Notes: generated by a model not told the origin, from the letters alone. A stretch of DNA of 41,258 nt from Burkholderiaceae bacterium (GCA_021463505.1 JAJTYR010000029.1:1-41258), one strand, 5' to 3'. Positions 17,524 to 26,040 are shown, numbered from the stretch's first letter. Numbers and translations: made by a program.

Positions 17524-18248
17524 ACACCGGGCAGGCGGTGCCGCTGGTCGACGTGCAGGCGCTGACGTTCCGGCGCCGCGCCGGTGGTCGGCGCGACGCT
17601 GCGCACGGCGACGCATTCACGTTGCAGGTGCCGCGCTTTCGCCTCGCCTCGCGTGAGGCGCTGGTCATCGGTGGGCCCTCCGGTTCGGGCAAGAGCACGT
17701 TCCTCGACCTGCTGGCGCTGCTGCGCGCGCCGACGACGCTGGCGGGGTTCCGGCTGGCCGGTCACGACGCAGGTGCGCTGTGGCGGACGTCGGCGCGCGC
17801 CGCGCGCACCCGGCTGCGGGCCGGCACGATCGGCTACGTCCTGCAGACCGGCGGGTTGCTGCCCTATCTGGACGTGGAGGAGAACCTGCGACTGCCGCAG
17901 CGGCTGCTCGGGTCGGACGACCGTGCGTGGATCGCGCACCTGCTCGAGGTGCTCGGGCTGTGGGCGCTACGCCGTCGGCTGCCGGCGGCGCTGTCGATCG
18001 GCGAGCGCCAGCGCGTCGCGGTCGCGCGCGCCGTCGCACACCGGCCGCCGCTGGTGCTGGCCGACGAACCCACCGCGTCGCTCGATCCGCAGCACGGCGC
18101 ACGGGTGCTGGTGCTGCTGGTGTCGCTGTGCCGTGAGGCCGGTGCCGGTCTGATCGTCGTGTCGCACGACGCGACGATCGCCGAACGCCATCGGCTCGAG
18201 CCGGTGTGGTGCCGGCGCGTGGGCGATCGATCGGTGATCGAACGATGA
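17520..18248 (+). CDS. ABC transporter ATP-binding protein (LolD/TagT-like)
   Basis: This 242-residue protein is an ABC ATPase of the short LolD/MacB type. Walker A is GPSGSGKST (52-60), the Q-loop is at Gln110, Walker B is LVLADEPTASLD (178-189) and the H-loop is His216 in VSHD. The signature motif reads LSIGERQR in place of the common LSGGQ, a notable but tolerated change. It overlaps the vWA gene upstream and the permease gene downstream by 4 bases each. With that FtsX-type permease it forms a likely mechanotransmission ABC pair rather than a classic importer. In P. aeruginosa, TagT/TagS is such a pair acting upstream of PpkA; correspondence here is inferred from order and partners. Confidence 0.88.
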   Translation: MNTGQAVPLVDVQALTFRRRAGGRRDAAHGDAFTLQVPRFRLASREALVIGGPSGSGKSTFLDLLALLRAPTTLAGFRLAGHDAGALWRTSARAARTRLRAGTIGYVLQTGGLLPYLDVEENLRLPQRLLGSDDRAWIAHLLEVLGLWALRRRLPAALSIGERQRVAVARAVAHRPPLVLADEPTASLDPQHGARVLVLLVSLCREAGAGLIVVSHDATIAERHRLEPVWCRRVGDRSVIER

Positions 18249-19543
18249 ACGCTGGCACGGGCGAACCGAAAGCGTCGGCGGGGCCGCGCGGCGCCGGTCC
18301 GGTCGAGACACTGCGTCAGCTGCTGCGCTTCGCGTTCGCCGATCTGCGCCGCGACGGCCTGCTGTCGGGCTGCTCGATGCTGATGCTGGCCGCGTCGCTG
18401 GCGCCGCTGCTGACGCTGTTCGGACTCGAGCACGGGGTGATCGGGACGATGATCGAACGCCAGGACAAGGATCCCGCGATGCGGCTGATCGTGCCGGAGG
18501 TGACCGGCGCAAACCGCTTCGATGCCAGCTGGTTCGCACGCGTCGCACAGTGGCCGGAGGTGGCGTTCGTGCTGCCGGCCACTCGTGCGATCGCCGGGTT
18601 GGTCGACCTCGTCCCAGCGGGTGGCGAGGCGGTGCGCGTACCGGTGCGCGCCAGCGTGCTGCCGACCGCTGCGGGAGATCCGGTCACCAGCGGCTTCGGT
18701 GTCGAACGGCTGCACAGTGCGCCCGGCGAGCCCGTGGCCGTCATCCTGTCGGCCGGCGCCGCGAGGAAGCTCGCGGCCACACCTGGCATGCGCCTGGACC
18801 TCGTGATCAGCCGCTCGCGCGGCGGCGTCAGCGAACCGGCAATCGCGACGGCCGAGGTGCGTGGCGTACTGCCGGTCGAACGCTATGCCGGCGACGCAGG
18901 CTTCGTCGCGTCGTCGGTGATCGAGGCGATCCAGGGCTACCGCGACGGCCACGCAGTGGCAGCGCTCGGCTGGGCTGGCGACGGGCCGGCGCCGACGATC
19001 GACAGCTACCCGTTGTTCCGGTTGTACACCCGCTCGATCCGTGACGTGGCCGTGGTGACCGCGCGGCTGCAGGCGATGGACGTCACCCCGTTCACCCGCG
19101 AAGGCGAGATCGCGGCCACCCTGGGCCTGCAGCGCAACCTGATCGCGGTGCTGTTGATCGTGTCGACCCTGGCCGCTTTGGGGTTCGCGGTGGCGATGGT
19201 GGCGCTGCAGATCGCCACGGTGCGCCGCAAGCGCCGCGAATACGCGATCCTGCAGTTGGTCGGCTACGGTCGTGGCTGGCTGGTGGCGCTGCCATGCGTC
19301 GAGGCTGCGTTGCTGGCGGCCGGCGGCATCGTTCTGGCGGGGCTGCTCTACGCCGGGGCGGCGGCCGGCATCAACCTGCACTTCGCCGAGCACCTGACGC
19401 AGGGCGAACGCGCCTGCCGGCTGGCGCCGTCGACCGCGACGGCGCTGGCTGTGCTGGCGTTGCTGGTGTCGTTGCTGCCGGCGTTGCTGGCTGGCCTGGC
19501 CGCCGCGGCCATCGATCCGGGTGACGAACTGCGCGAGAGCTAG
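18245..19543 (+). CDS. FtsX/LolC-type ABC permease (TagS-like)
   Basis: This 432-residue inner-membrane protein has the topology of an FtsX/MacB-type permease: one N-terminal helix near residues 38-58, a large periplasmic domain of about 230 residues, then three helices in the C-terminal third. The stretch RRKRREYAILQLVGYGR is the usual cytoplasmic coupling segment for the ATPase. The start overlaps the ATPase stop (ATGA), and a further 28 bp separates it from the FGE-fold gene. With the ATPase it probably passes ATP-driven movement to periplasmic partners such as the vWA, FGE-fold and lipoprotein products. Direct substrate transport is not indicated by the sequence. Confidence 0.85.
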   Translation: MNAGTGEPKASAGPRGAGPVETLRQLLRFAFADLRRDGLLSGCSMLMLAASLAPLLTLFGLEHGVIGTMIERQDKDPAMRLIVPEVTGANRFDASWFARVAQWPEVAFVLPATRAIAGLVDLVPAGGEAVRVPVRASVLPTAAGDPVTSGFGVERLHSAPGEPVAVILSAGAARKLAATPGMRLDLVISRSRGGVSEPAIATAEVRGVLPVERYAGDAGFVASSVIEAIQGYRDGHAVAALGWAGDGPAPTIDSYPLFRLYTRSIRDVAVVTARLQAMDVTPFTREGEIAATLGLQRNLIAVLLIVSTLAALGFAVAMVALQIATVRRKRREYAILQLVGYGRGWLVALPCVEAALLAAGGIVLAGLLYAGAAAGINLHFAEHLTQGERACRLAPSTATALAVLALLVSLLPALLAGLAAAAIDPGDELRES

Positions 19544-19571
19544 CCGTCCTGGCGGCCAGAGAGGAGCCGAC

Positions 19572-21185
19572 ATGCCGTGTTCCATCCTTCGGTCCACCCG
19601 GCCAGTACCGTCCGACGAGGCCCGACCGCGGCCCGTCAACAGGCGCGAGCTTGCCGGTCAGCGCGCGCTGGCGACGGTGCTGGTCGTGGCCGGCCTGATC
19701 GGCGTCACCGCGGTCTGTGCGCAACCGGCTGCCTGGCCGGCGCAACACGGCAATCCGCAGCCCGCCCCCGACGACGTGGTGCTGCCCATGCCGTGTGGCG
19801 GCGCGATGGCGTTCCGACGTGTGCTGATCCCGGCCAGCGATCCACTCGACGATCGCCGCGTGCAACTCGGCGGCGCCGATCCCCGTTTCGCCTACGCCGA
19901 GCAGCTGCGCAGCGGCTACGTCGCGGGCGGGTTCCGGGACCGCAAGCAGACCAGCCAGCACTATTTCCTGCTCGGCAAGTACGAGGTGACCCGCCAGCAG
20001 TTCGACGCCCTGGCGCAAACCTGTCCGACTGTGTCGGACGAAGGGCGCATGCCCAGGGTCTCGGTGACCTGGTCCGAGGCGGTGGCCTTCACGGCCCGTT
20101 ACTCGGACTGGCTGGTGAAGAACGCCGCGGCGAAGTTGCCGGCCGACGAGGGCAGCCCCGGCTTCGTGCGGCTGCCCACCGAGGAGGAATGGGAGTTCGC
20201 GGCACGCGGCGGCATTGCGGTCGCCGATTCGGTGTTCGAACAGACGGTGTTCCCGATGACCGAGGGCATGCAGCGCTACGTGTGGTTCGGCAGCAGCGAA
20301 TCGGCGAATCACGAGCTGAACGTGGTTGGCCTGCTGAAGCCGAATCCGCTGGGCCTTCACGACATGCTGGGAAACGCGGCGGAGTTCGTGCTAGGCTCGT
20401 TCCAGTTGAACAAGCTGTCGCGCCCGCACGGCCAGTCGGGCGGCTACGTGGTCAAGGGTGGCGACTACGAAACGCCGGCGGCCGATGTCCGCAGCGCTTA
20501 CCGCATGGAGTTCAACCCGATCGACAGGAACGGCGAACGCCGCTCGGCGCTGGTGGGCTTCCGGGTCGCACTGGTGCCGGCGGTGTTGCCCAGTACGCAG
20601 CGGCTGCAGACGGTGCGCACCTTGTGGGCCGACCTGCCGAAGAGCGCCGCGGCGAGCGTCGGCGCGCCCGCGGCCGATCCGGTCCAGGAGGTCGACGTGC
20701 TGGCCCGCGCGATCACCGATCCGGCGCTGAAGACGCGCGTCCAGAACCTGGGCGCCGTGCTGAAGGCGAACCTCCAGGCGCGCAACGAACAACGCGACCG
20801 TTCGGCCAGGAGCGAGGTGCGGGTGGCCGCCTACCTGGCACAGAAGCTGAGCGGCGACCGCGCCAACGTCACCCGCAAGGAGAGCGTCCTGGCGTCGCTG
20901 AAGAGTTCGCCCGATCTGGCGAAGGACGTCGGTGTCGACCTCGCGCGCGACCGCGACGCGCTGAACGCGAATCTCGTCTACTACATCGACACGGTGAACC
21001 GGCTCGGCATGGACTATCCCGGCAACGTGATCGCCGCGCAGGGCGAGATCCTCGGGCGCGAGTTCGAGGCACGCGGTACCGGCGCGCTGTACGAACGCCA
21101 CGTGAAACGGGCGGTGCGCCACGCGGCACAGGTGCGTGCCGGCAAGGCGCTCGATCCGAAGAACGTCCTGACCGAGATGCAGTGA
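19572..21185 (+). CDS. Exported FGE/SUMF1-fold protein lacking catalytic cysteines (TagR-like)
   Basis: This 537-residue protein has a basic start, one hydrophobic segment (about 33-48) acting as signal or anchor, and then a formylglycine-generating-enzyme-type fold. Visible FGE marks are KYEVTRQQFDAL, VSVTWSEAVAF, RLPTEEEWEFAARGG, NPLGLHDMLGNAAEFV and LVGFRVAL. At the place where active FGEs carry a Cys pair this protein reads DVRSAYRMEF, without cysteine, so it is probably a binding pseudo-enzyme. Residues about 360-537 are an added helical domain. ATG 19572 is preferred over an upstream GTG at 19521 because GAGGAG lies 5 bases before it. TagR of P. aeruginosa, which promotes PpkA activity, has the same fold, and the neighbours here fit that role. 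Confidence 0.85.
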   Translation: MPCSILRSTRPVPSDEARPRPVNRRELAGQRALATVLVVAGLIGVTAVCAQPAAWPAQHGNPQPAPDDVVLPMPCGGAMAFRRVLIPASDPLDDRRVQLGGADPRFAYAEQLRSGYVAGGFRDRKQTSQHYFLLGKYEVTRQQFDALAQTCPTVSDEGRMPRVSVTWSEAVAFTARYSDWLVKNAAAKLPADEGSPGFVRLPTEEEWEFAARGGIAVADSVFEQTVFPMTEGMQRYVWFGSSESANHELNVVGLLKPNPLGLHDMLGNAAEFVLGSFQLNKLSRPHGQSGGYVVKGGDYETPAADVRSAYRMEFNPIDRNGERRSALVGFRVALVPAVLPSTQRLQTVRTLWADLPKSAAASVGAPAADPVQEVDVLARAITDPALKTRVQNLGAVLKANLQARNEQRDRSARSEVRVAAYLAQKLSGDRANVTRKESVLASLKSSPDLAKDVGVDLARDRDALNANLVYYIDTVNRLGMDYPGNVIAAQGEILGREFEARGTGALYERHVKRAVRHAAQVRAGKALDPKNVLTEMQ

Positions 21186-21961
21186 TGAAGGGTCACCCCT
21201 GCACGACAGGACACGACCGGCGCTCCTGCGGACGGCCCCGTCACCGCGTGCTGCCCGCGATCGTGGCGCTGTCGCTGATGCTGAGCGCCTGCCAGGGCGG
21301 CAAGTTCGTGATGCCGTTCGGTTCGCACGAGGGCGAAACGCCTGCCGAGGCGCAGATGCGCGAGGACTCCAACCGGTTCACCGCCACGGTGCTGGGCGGG
21401 ACCGTGGCCGGCTGCGGCCTCGGCGCGGTGGTCGGCGCCCTGGGTTGCAAGATGTCGGGCGGCGATTCGCACCGCGTGCGCAACTGCGCGCTGGCCGGCT
21501 GCGTCGTGCTCGGCGCGGCCGGCGCGGCCGACGGCTACTACACCGCCAAGCAGCAGCAGGCGTCGCGCGACCGGGTGCGCGCGACCCAGGCGATGGCGGC
21601 CGACGTACGCCAGGACAACCAGAAGATCCAGGCCTTCCTCGAATCGTCGGAAAAGGTGCTTGCCGATTCGCGCGCGCGCCTGAAGACGATCAACGCGCAG
21701 GTGGCCGCGCGGCGGATGAGCGCCGATCAGGCCGCTGCCGAGCGCCGCCGCATCGAAGAGAACCGCGACCTGATGCAGTCGACGCTCGACGAGATGAAGC
21801 AGTCGCGCGACGTCTATCGCGAGGCCGCGCGCAAGGCGAAGTCGTCGGGCGGTGGCAGCCGTGACCTGGACGGCGAGTTGACCCAGATGAACCACAAGAT
21901 CGCATCGCTGGAAGGCAACGTGCGCGCGATGAATGCTGCGCTGGGCGTGAGCCGGTCATGA
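21185..21961 (+). CDS. Glycine-zipper coiled-coil lipoprotein (possibly TagQ-like)
   Basis: This 258-residue protein has a signal peptide with a clear lipobox LSAC, lipidated Cys36, and Gln rather than Asp at +2, which favours the outer membrane. Residues about 68-115 form two Gly/Ala-rich segments with four cysteines, similar to glycine-zipper membrane-inserting regions. The remainder is a long charged coiled coil. The start shares one base with the FGE-fold stop (TGATG). In the Pseudomonas Tag branch the outer-membrane lipoprotein TagQ accompanies TagRST; position and lipobox support an analogous role here, but I cannot confirm sequence homology. Confidence 0.75.
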   Translation: MKGHPCTTGHDRRSCGRPRHRVLPAIVALSLMLSACQGGKFVMPFGSHEGETPAEAQMREDSNRFTATVLGGTVAGCGLGAVVGALGCKMSGGDSHRVRNCALAGCVVLGAAGAADGYYTAKQQQASRDRVRATQAMAADVRQDNQKIQAFLESSEKVLADSRARLKTINAQVAARRMSADQAAAERRRIEENRDLMQSTLDEMKQSRDVYREAARKAKSSGGGSRDLDGELTQMNHKIASLEGNVRAMNAALGVSRS

Positions 21962-22470
21962 TTCGTCACCTGTGCCGCGAGCCGCTGGCGGCCGTGCAGC
22001 TGGTGGCCACACTGCTGCTGACGGGCTTCCTCGGTTCGGCCTGCACCTACATCGAGGAACGGCGCGACCTGATGTCCGGCGGGCCGCAGCGCCGCGAGGC
22101 GGCGGCGCAGGCCGAACTGGATGCCGAGCGGCAACGCGCCAGCGGCCTGGCCGCGCAGAAGGCGCAGCGCGAGCGCGAACTCGACGAGATCAATGGCCGG
22201 CTCAAGCGTGCGCAGGCATCACTCGACCAGCAGAACCGCAGGCTGGCGGCGGCGCTCGAGGCCCGGCGGATCAGCAAGGCGAAGCACGACGAGTTGAAGC
22301 GGTCGATCGACGCGCTGAAGTCGGATGCCGCCGACCTGCGCGTTCGCAACGACGCCGACCGCATCCGGCGCAACGGTTTCGACGATGCCGGGAAGCTGAA
22401 GAAGCTGCAGGAACTCGAACAGCGCCGGCGCGACCTGGAAGCGGCACTGCAGGCGGCGGTGGGCAAGTGA
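21958..22470 (+). CDS. Exported coiled-coil protein, possible lipoprotein
   Basis: This 170-residue protein overlaps the preceding lipoprotein gene by 4 bases. A hydrophobic signal segment ends in LGSAC with Cys29; this is an imperfect lipobox, since Leu is at -4, so lipidation is uncertain. Nearly all of residues 40-168 is a charged heptad-like coiled coil rich in Ala, Arg, Glu and Gln. It probably pairs with the coiled coil of the lipoprotein encoded before it or spans part of the periplasm. I do not recognise a named family. Confidence 0.7.
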   Translation: MIRHLCREPLAAVQLVATLLLTGFLGSACTYIEERRDLMSGGPQRREAAAQAELDAERQRASGLAAQKAQRERELDEINGRLKRAQASLDQQNRRLAAALEARRISKAKHDELKRSIDALKSDAADLRVRNDADRIRRNGFDDAGKLKKLQELEQRRRDLEAALQAAVGK

Positions 22471-22483
22471 GACGAGGAGATCC

Positions 22484-22507
22484 GGCGGCGCGCTCCGCCG
22501 CCTTGTT
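22484..22507 (+). terminator. Hairpin between the machinery and exported-protein genes
   Basis: A perfect 7-bp stem GGCGGCG / CGCCGCC with a 5-base loop is followed by TTGTT. It sits in the 50-bp gap after the coiled-coil gene, one of the few real gaps in the 16-gene run. It could be a weak terminator, an attenuator or an mRNA-stabilising end that sets a different expression level for the downstream exported proteins. A fresh GGAGG ribosome site follows it. Confidence 0.4.
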
Positions 22508-22520
22508 CGGAGGACGCATC

Positions 22521-22925
22521 ATGATGACCAGGTCTTTCCGTTCGACGACCCAGGGCGGCCTGTGCGGCGTGCTGCTGCTGGCCAGCTTCGCCGCCACCGC
22601 GCAGCGCGCGCAGTCTGCCGAGGTGCCGCAGGAAGAGTCGTTCGCGGCACGGCAGGCGCCGGGGCAGATGTCCGACGCCGAGCGCAAGCTGCGCATGGCG
22701 CTGCTGCAACGGAGCATGGGCTTCGGTGGCATCTTCGGGCCGATGATCGCGCCGCTGAACCGGCCGGGCGCCGGTGGCGGGCCGCCGAGGCCTGCCCAGA
22801 AAAGCTGCGGCGCCTATTCCGACTACGCCGCCTGCCAGGCCTATCGCAACGGCGATCGCTGGGCTGCCGACCGGCTGCAGAACAAGCGTTCGACCGGCGC
22901 CGAGCGCGACTGGTACAACCGCTGA
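22521..22925 (+). CDS. Small exported protein, unknown function
   Basis: This 134-residue protein has a signal peptide ending near AQRAQSA. A charged segment follows, then a Met/Gly/Pro-rich stretch (LLQRSMGFGGIFGPMIAPL) and a C-terminal portion with two cysteines (SCGAYSDYAACQAYRNGDRW). GGAGG lies 7 bases before ATG 22521, one of the best ribosome sites in this region. It is the first of five exported proteins that close the srf run and ends 5 bp before the lipase frame. I do not recognise the family; it could be a chaperone, inhibitor or structural partner of the next gene product. Confidence 0.65.
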   Translation: MMTRSFRSTTQGGLCGVLLLASFAATAQRAQSAEVPQEESFAARQAPGQMSDAERKLRMALLQRSMGFGGIFGPMIAPLNRPGAGGGPPRPAQKSCGAYSDYAACQAYRNGDRWAADRLQNKRSTGAERDWYNR

Positions 22926-22930
22926 CCGCG

Positions 22931-24553
22931 ATGGCGCGTCCGCGGACCGGCGGCCGTTGCGCGTCGGGCGCGACGGCCGCGATGATCGACAACCGGTACA
23001 GGCACGCGCTCCCGATCGCCGCGGTGGTGCTCGGGTTCGTGTTGCAGGTCTTTGCGCCGCCCGCGCGGGCGCAGAGTCCGCTGCCTCCCGGGCCGCTCGG
23101 CGGCACGTCGCGTGCCGGCGAGGTGAAGACCGCGCAGACCGGTGGCAACGGCGCCGGCGTCTACCTCGAACTCGGCGATCTGCGCTGCACGGCCGCGCGG
23201 CCGGCAATCGTCGGCGTGCGCACGCGACACGGGACGGTGCTCGATTTCATCCAGATCGGCTGCGCGAGCCTCGCCTGCGACGGCAAGTCGTGCCGCTGGG
23301 ACGACGTGTCGTGGGGCGCGTCGGCCGGCAATCCGTCGGGCGGACGCGCGCCCGAGGAGCAACTGTGCGACCGCGACGAGGTAGTCGGCGGCTACGATGC
23401 GACAGTCAGGCACCTGAACGTCGGCGTCGACTTCGATTACGCGGCGGCATTCCGGATCCGCTGCGCATCGGCCTATGCGCTCACCCACGGTTCGCCGCGC
23501 CCGCGCATCGACACCTATGCCTACAAGGCGAATTCGCGCAGCTGCAACGGCGTCGGCGCGAGCGCGGTGTCGTATGCGGTCGGCCGTTGGGGTCTCGGCG
23601 GCTCGCCGGTCGTGCAGGCGGTGCTGATGCTGTGCCCCGACAGGCCGGCGCGCGCAAGCAGCGACGTCGCTGCCTGCAGGCATCCGCCGGAGCTCGTGCG
23701 CGGCACGCGCGTGCAGTTGAACAGCGCACGCGACGTCTACAAACTGATCAGCTCGCTCTATCGGACCGGCCGGCCGATCGAGGTCGCGCGCGTGGCCAGT
23801 CTGCAGAACACCTGGATGGTGGCGCTGGCCGGCACTGAGTCGGGCGTGAAACAGGCCAACTCGGTGACGCTCGACCGCGCGCTCGATGACTTCCACAGCG
23901 ACTACCGGAGCCGCAATCCGGCGGGGTTGGTGAAGATCGGCATCGAGGAGATCCTCCAGCAGCCGAAGCTGCGCGAGTTTTTCATGACCACCGTAGAGCC
24001 CGACTTCCGATCGTCGCAAGGCAAGACGACGATGTTCCAGGTGCGGATCCTGCAGGCGCTGCGCACGCACGGCGTGCCGGCCGGTGCGCGGCTCATCATC
24101 GCGGGGCACAGCCTCGGCGGCATGGATGCGCAGAACCTCGTGCGCAACGCGCAGTTGCGCAACTACGGCTACCGGCCGATTAACGTGATGACGTTCGGTT
24201 CGCCGATCACCGTCGAGGACGATCCGGCGATCGGTTACTCGCGATTCGCGTCGCGCGCCGACCCGGTCCCGTACGCGGCGCTCAGGAGCCTGGTGTCCGA
24301 TCGCAGCCGCTGGACTTACGTGAGGAATCCGGGCGACGACCCGCGGCTGCCACTGATCGGCGACACCCGCGCGTGGCAGAACCTCGGCAATCTGCTCATC
24401 GGGACGGTGCAGGCTGCGCACCTGAACTACGATCAGTCGAACGACCTCGACGACTACGATCCGCGCACCGGCCGGCGCGGCGTCGACGAACCGCTGGTGC
24501 TCGACGGCGGGGACGCCCGGTGCTACGCGGCGGCGGACGACTACTACAAGTAG
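22931..24553 (+). CDS. Exported class 3 lipase with an N-terminal Cys-rich domain
   Basis: This 540-residue protein is a predicted secreted lipase or esterase. After a signal peptide (to about residue 48), residues about 62-238 form a Cys-rich domain with eight cysteines that recurs as a stand-alone protein at 27823-28647. An alpha/beta hydrolase domain follows, with the nucleophile elbow AGHSLGG (Ser394), preceded by an Arg/Ser/Gly-rich region; Asp in SRADPVPY and His in AAHLNYD are plausible triad partners. The class 3 lipase family includes phospholipases, but the substrate is unknown. ATG 22931 is 5 bp after the previous stop; ATG 22982 is an equally good alternative giving a tighter signal peptide (Ser377). 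Confidence 0.8.
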   Translation: MARPRTGGRCASGATAAMIDNRYRHALPIAAVVLGFVLQVFAPPARAQSPLPPGPLGGTSRAGEVKTAQTGGNGAGVYLELGDLRCTAARPAIVGVRTRHGTVLDFIQIGCASLACDGKSCRWDDVSWGASAGNPSGGRAPEEQLCDRDEVVGGYDATVRHLNVGVDFDYAAAFRIRCASAYALTHGSPRPRIDTYAYKANSRSCNGVGASAVSYAVGRWGLGGSPVVQAVLMLCPDRPARASSDVAACRHPPELVRGTRVQLNSARDVYKLISSLYRTGRPIEVARVASLQNTWMVALAGTESGVKQANSVTLDRALDDFHSDYRSRNPAGLVKIGIEEILQQPKLREFFMTTVEPDFRSSQGKTTMFQVRILQALRTHGVPAGARLIIAGHSLGGMDAQNLVRNAQLRNYGYRPINVMTFGSPITVEDDPAIGYSRFASRADPVPYAALRSLVSDRSRWTYVRNPGDDPRLPLIGDTRAWQNLGNLLIGTVQAAHLNYDQSNDLDDYDPRTGRRGVDEPLVLDGGDARCYAAADDYYK

Positions 24554-24561
24554 GGGGCACG

Positions 24562-26040
24562 ATGAAAATGGGCGTGCGAAATGGCCGGCAACGGGTGCTC
24601 GTGCCGGTCGTGTCGGTGGCATTGATTGCCCTGATGGCGGGTGACGGCGCGTTCGCGCAGGGTCGCGACGTCTTCGCGACGCAGGGCGAGCGCGGGGCGC
24701 GGTCCGGCGACGTCTTCAGCAGCAGCGGCAACCCGTACGGCGATGCGCATCCGTCGCGTCGCACCGGCAAGCAGGCGATCCAGGACGACAGCGTCTATTG
24801 CCAGCAGGATCCGCAGGGCAACGTGATCCCGAAGCCGTACGGTCGCACGCGGCGCAACATCCCCTGCGGCCCGGACTTCGGTCCACAGCCGCAGCAGCCG
24901 AAACAGACGCCGCCCACAGCGGCGCGCCGTTGCCCGTCGAAGACCGCCTCGGCCGACGCACCTGACCGGCCGACACCCGCCGTCGATGCGGCGATGGCCC
25001 GGGCGATCGGGCTGGTGGCGCGCCCCGACGACGTGCCGCGCATGCACCCGGTGCGGGGCGGCAGTGGATGGGAGATCGGGCTGTACGTGGCCGGGCGCAA
25101 CGTGCTGCTGCCGACCGAGGCGAATCTGCCGGCGCTGAACGACTTGCAGTACGAGATCTTCCTGGCGATGGCGTGCAACCCGAACCGGCGCTTCGAGTTC
25201 GCGAACCGGGAAGAGTTGCTGCAGAACATCCGCTTGCGCGAGGCGATCGTCGCAGTGATGGACGACGTCAGGCTCAACCGGCTTCGGCTCGGGTTCAGCG
25301 GGACGAAGTTCTGGATGCCCAGGGTTGGGTGGCGCGAGGCATACGACAATCCGGCCGGTGCCGTGAAGACGAAGAAGGGGCCGCTGACCTGGGAGTCGAA
25401 CGCCGGGCGCAGCGCTTCGTCGGCGATGCGCCTGTTCCTGCAACGACGCGGGCCGAACGAGAGACCGAACGACTTCGCGTTCCTGGTCGAGTGCCTGAGC
25501 GGCATGCAGATGGTCGTGCTGGGCGGCGTCTATCGGGCGCTCGGCGACGGCGAGTTCGACCGCTGGCACCCGGTCGAGCAGACGCCGCGTGGCGGCGCGG
25601 CGCTGTACGGCATCGGTGTTCCGATCATCGAGGACGGGCTGCCGGCGCTCGGTGAGTCATCGGTGAAGAAGCACCTCATGCCGATCCGTACCGAGGATCC
25701 GCGTCGCCGAAACGACAGGATCCTCGTTCCCGACATGGTTCCGGGCGACTATGTGTACCTGTCGAACGTGCCCGACTACGCCGAGCTGTTCAAGGACGGC
25801 GCGTGGGCCGGCGAGAACGCGATCTACATGGGCAAGCGCGAGTTCTACGGGCTCGGCATCGGTGCGAGCCGGATGACCGCGGAGGGACTGAAGGGCCAGA
25901 TGCTCGACCACTACAACCAACACCTGCCGGAGTGGCGCAAGTGGTTGCGGCCGGGGCGTCCCGAAGAGTTGCGCTTCACGCTGATCGCAGCGCCGGTGGT
26001 GTCGCGAACGCCAGGTAACGCGGGCAGCTACGTGCGGTGA
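24562..26040 (+). CDS. Exported Tgl-type transglutaminase-like enzyme
   Basis: This 492-residue exported protein has a signal peptide cleaved near FAQG, then a 54-residue module (50-103) almost identical to one in the next gene, then a Pro/Ala linker. Residues about 165-450 resemble, from memory, Bacillus spore transglutaminase Tgl. FAFLVECLSGMQMVVLGG aligns with its catalytic FYAFECATAIVIIYY. GDYVYLSNVPDY followed by WAGENAIYMG and FYGLGIG aligns with its GDCLYFKNPEF, WRGENVILLG and FAHGLGI. The catalytic Cys and its preceding Glu (Cys311, Glu310) and the second catalytic Glu (Glu418) are kept. It would cross-link proteins between Gln and Lys. Tgl is about 245 residues, so this one is longer at the N-terminus. 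It overlaps the next gene by 4 bases. Confidence 0.78.
   Translation: MKMGVRNGRQRVLVPVVSVALIALMAGDGAFAQGRDVFATQGERGARSGDVFSSSGNPYGDAHPSRRTGKQAIQDDSVYCQQDPQGNVIPKPYGRTRRNIPCGPDFGPQPQQPKQTPPTAARRCPSKTASADAPDRPTPAVDAAMARAIGLVARPDDVPRMHPVRGGSGWEIGLYVAGRNVLLPTEANLPALNDLQYEIFLAMACNPNRRFEFANREELLQNIRLREAIVAVMDDVRLNRLRLGFSGTKFWMPRVGWREAYDNPAGAVKTKKGPLTWESNAGRSASSAMRLFLQRRGPNERPNDFAFLVECLSGMQMVVLGGVYRALGDGEFDRWHPVEQTPRGGAALYGIGVPIIEDGLPALGESSVKKHLMPIRTEDPRRRNDRILVPDMVPGDYVYLSNVPDYAELFKDGAWAGENAIYMGKREFYGLGIGASRMTAEGLKGQMLDHYNQHLPEWRKWLRPGRPEELRFTLIAAPVVSRTPGNAGSYVR
24709..24870 (+). repeat. Copy A of a 162-bp shared module (54 codons)
   Basis: This in-frame segment of the transglutaminase-like gene is repeated at 26151-26312. 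By hand alignment without gaps, 147 of 162 bases and 52 of 54 amino acids match. Eleven codons differ only silently, so the protein sequence is under strong constraint. The module contains two cysteines and the motif YCQQDPQGN. Confidence 0.9.
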
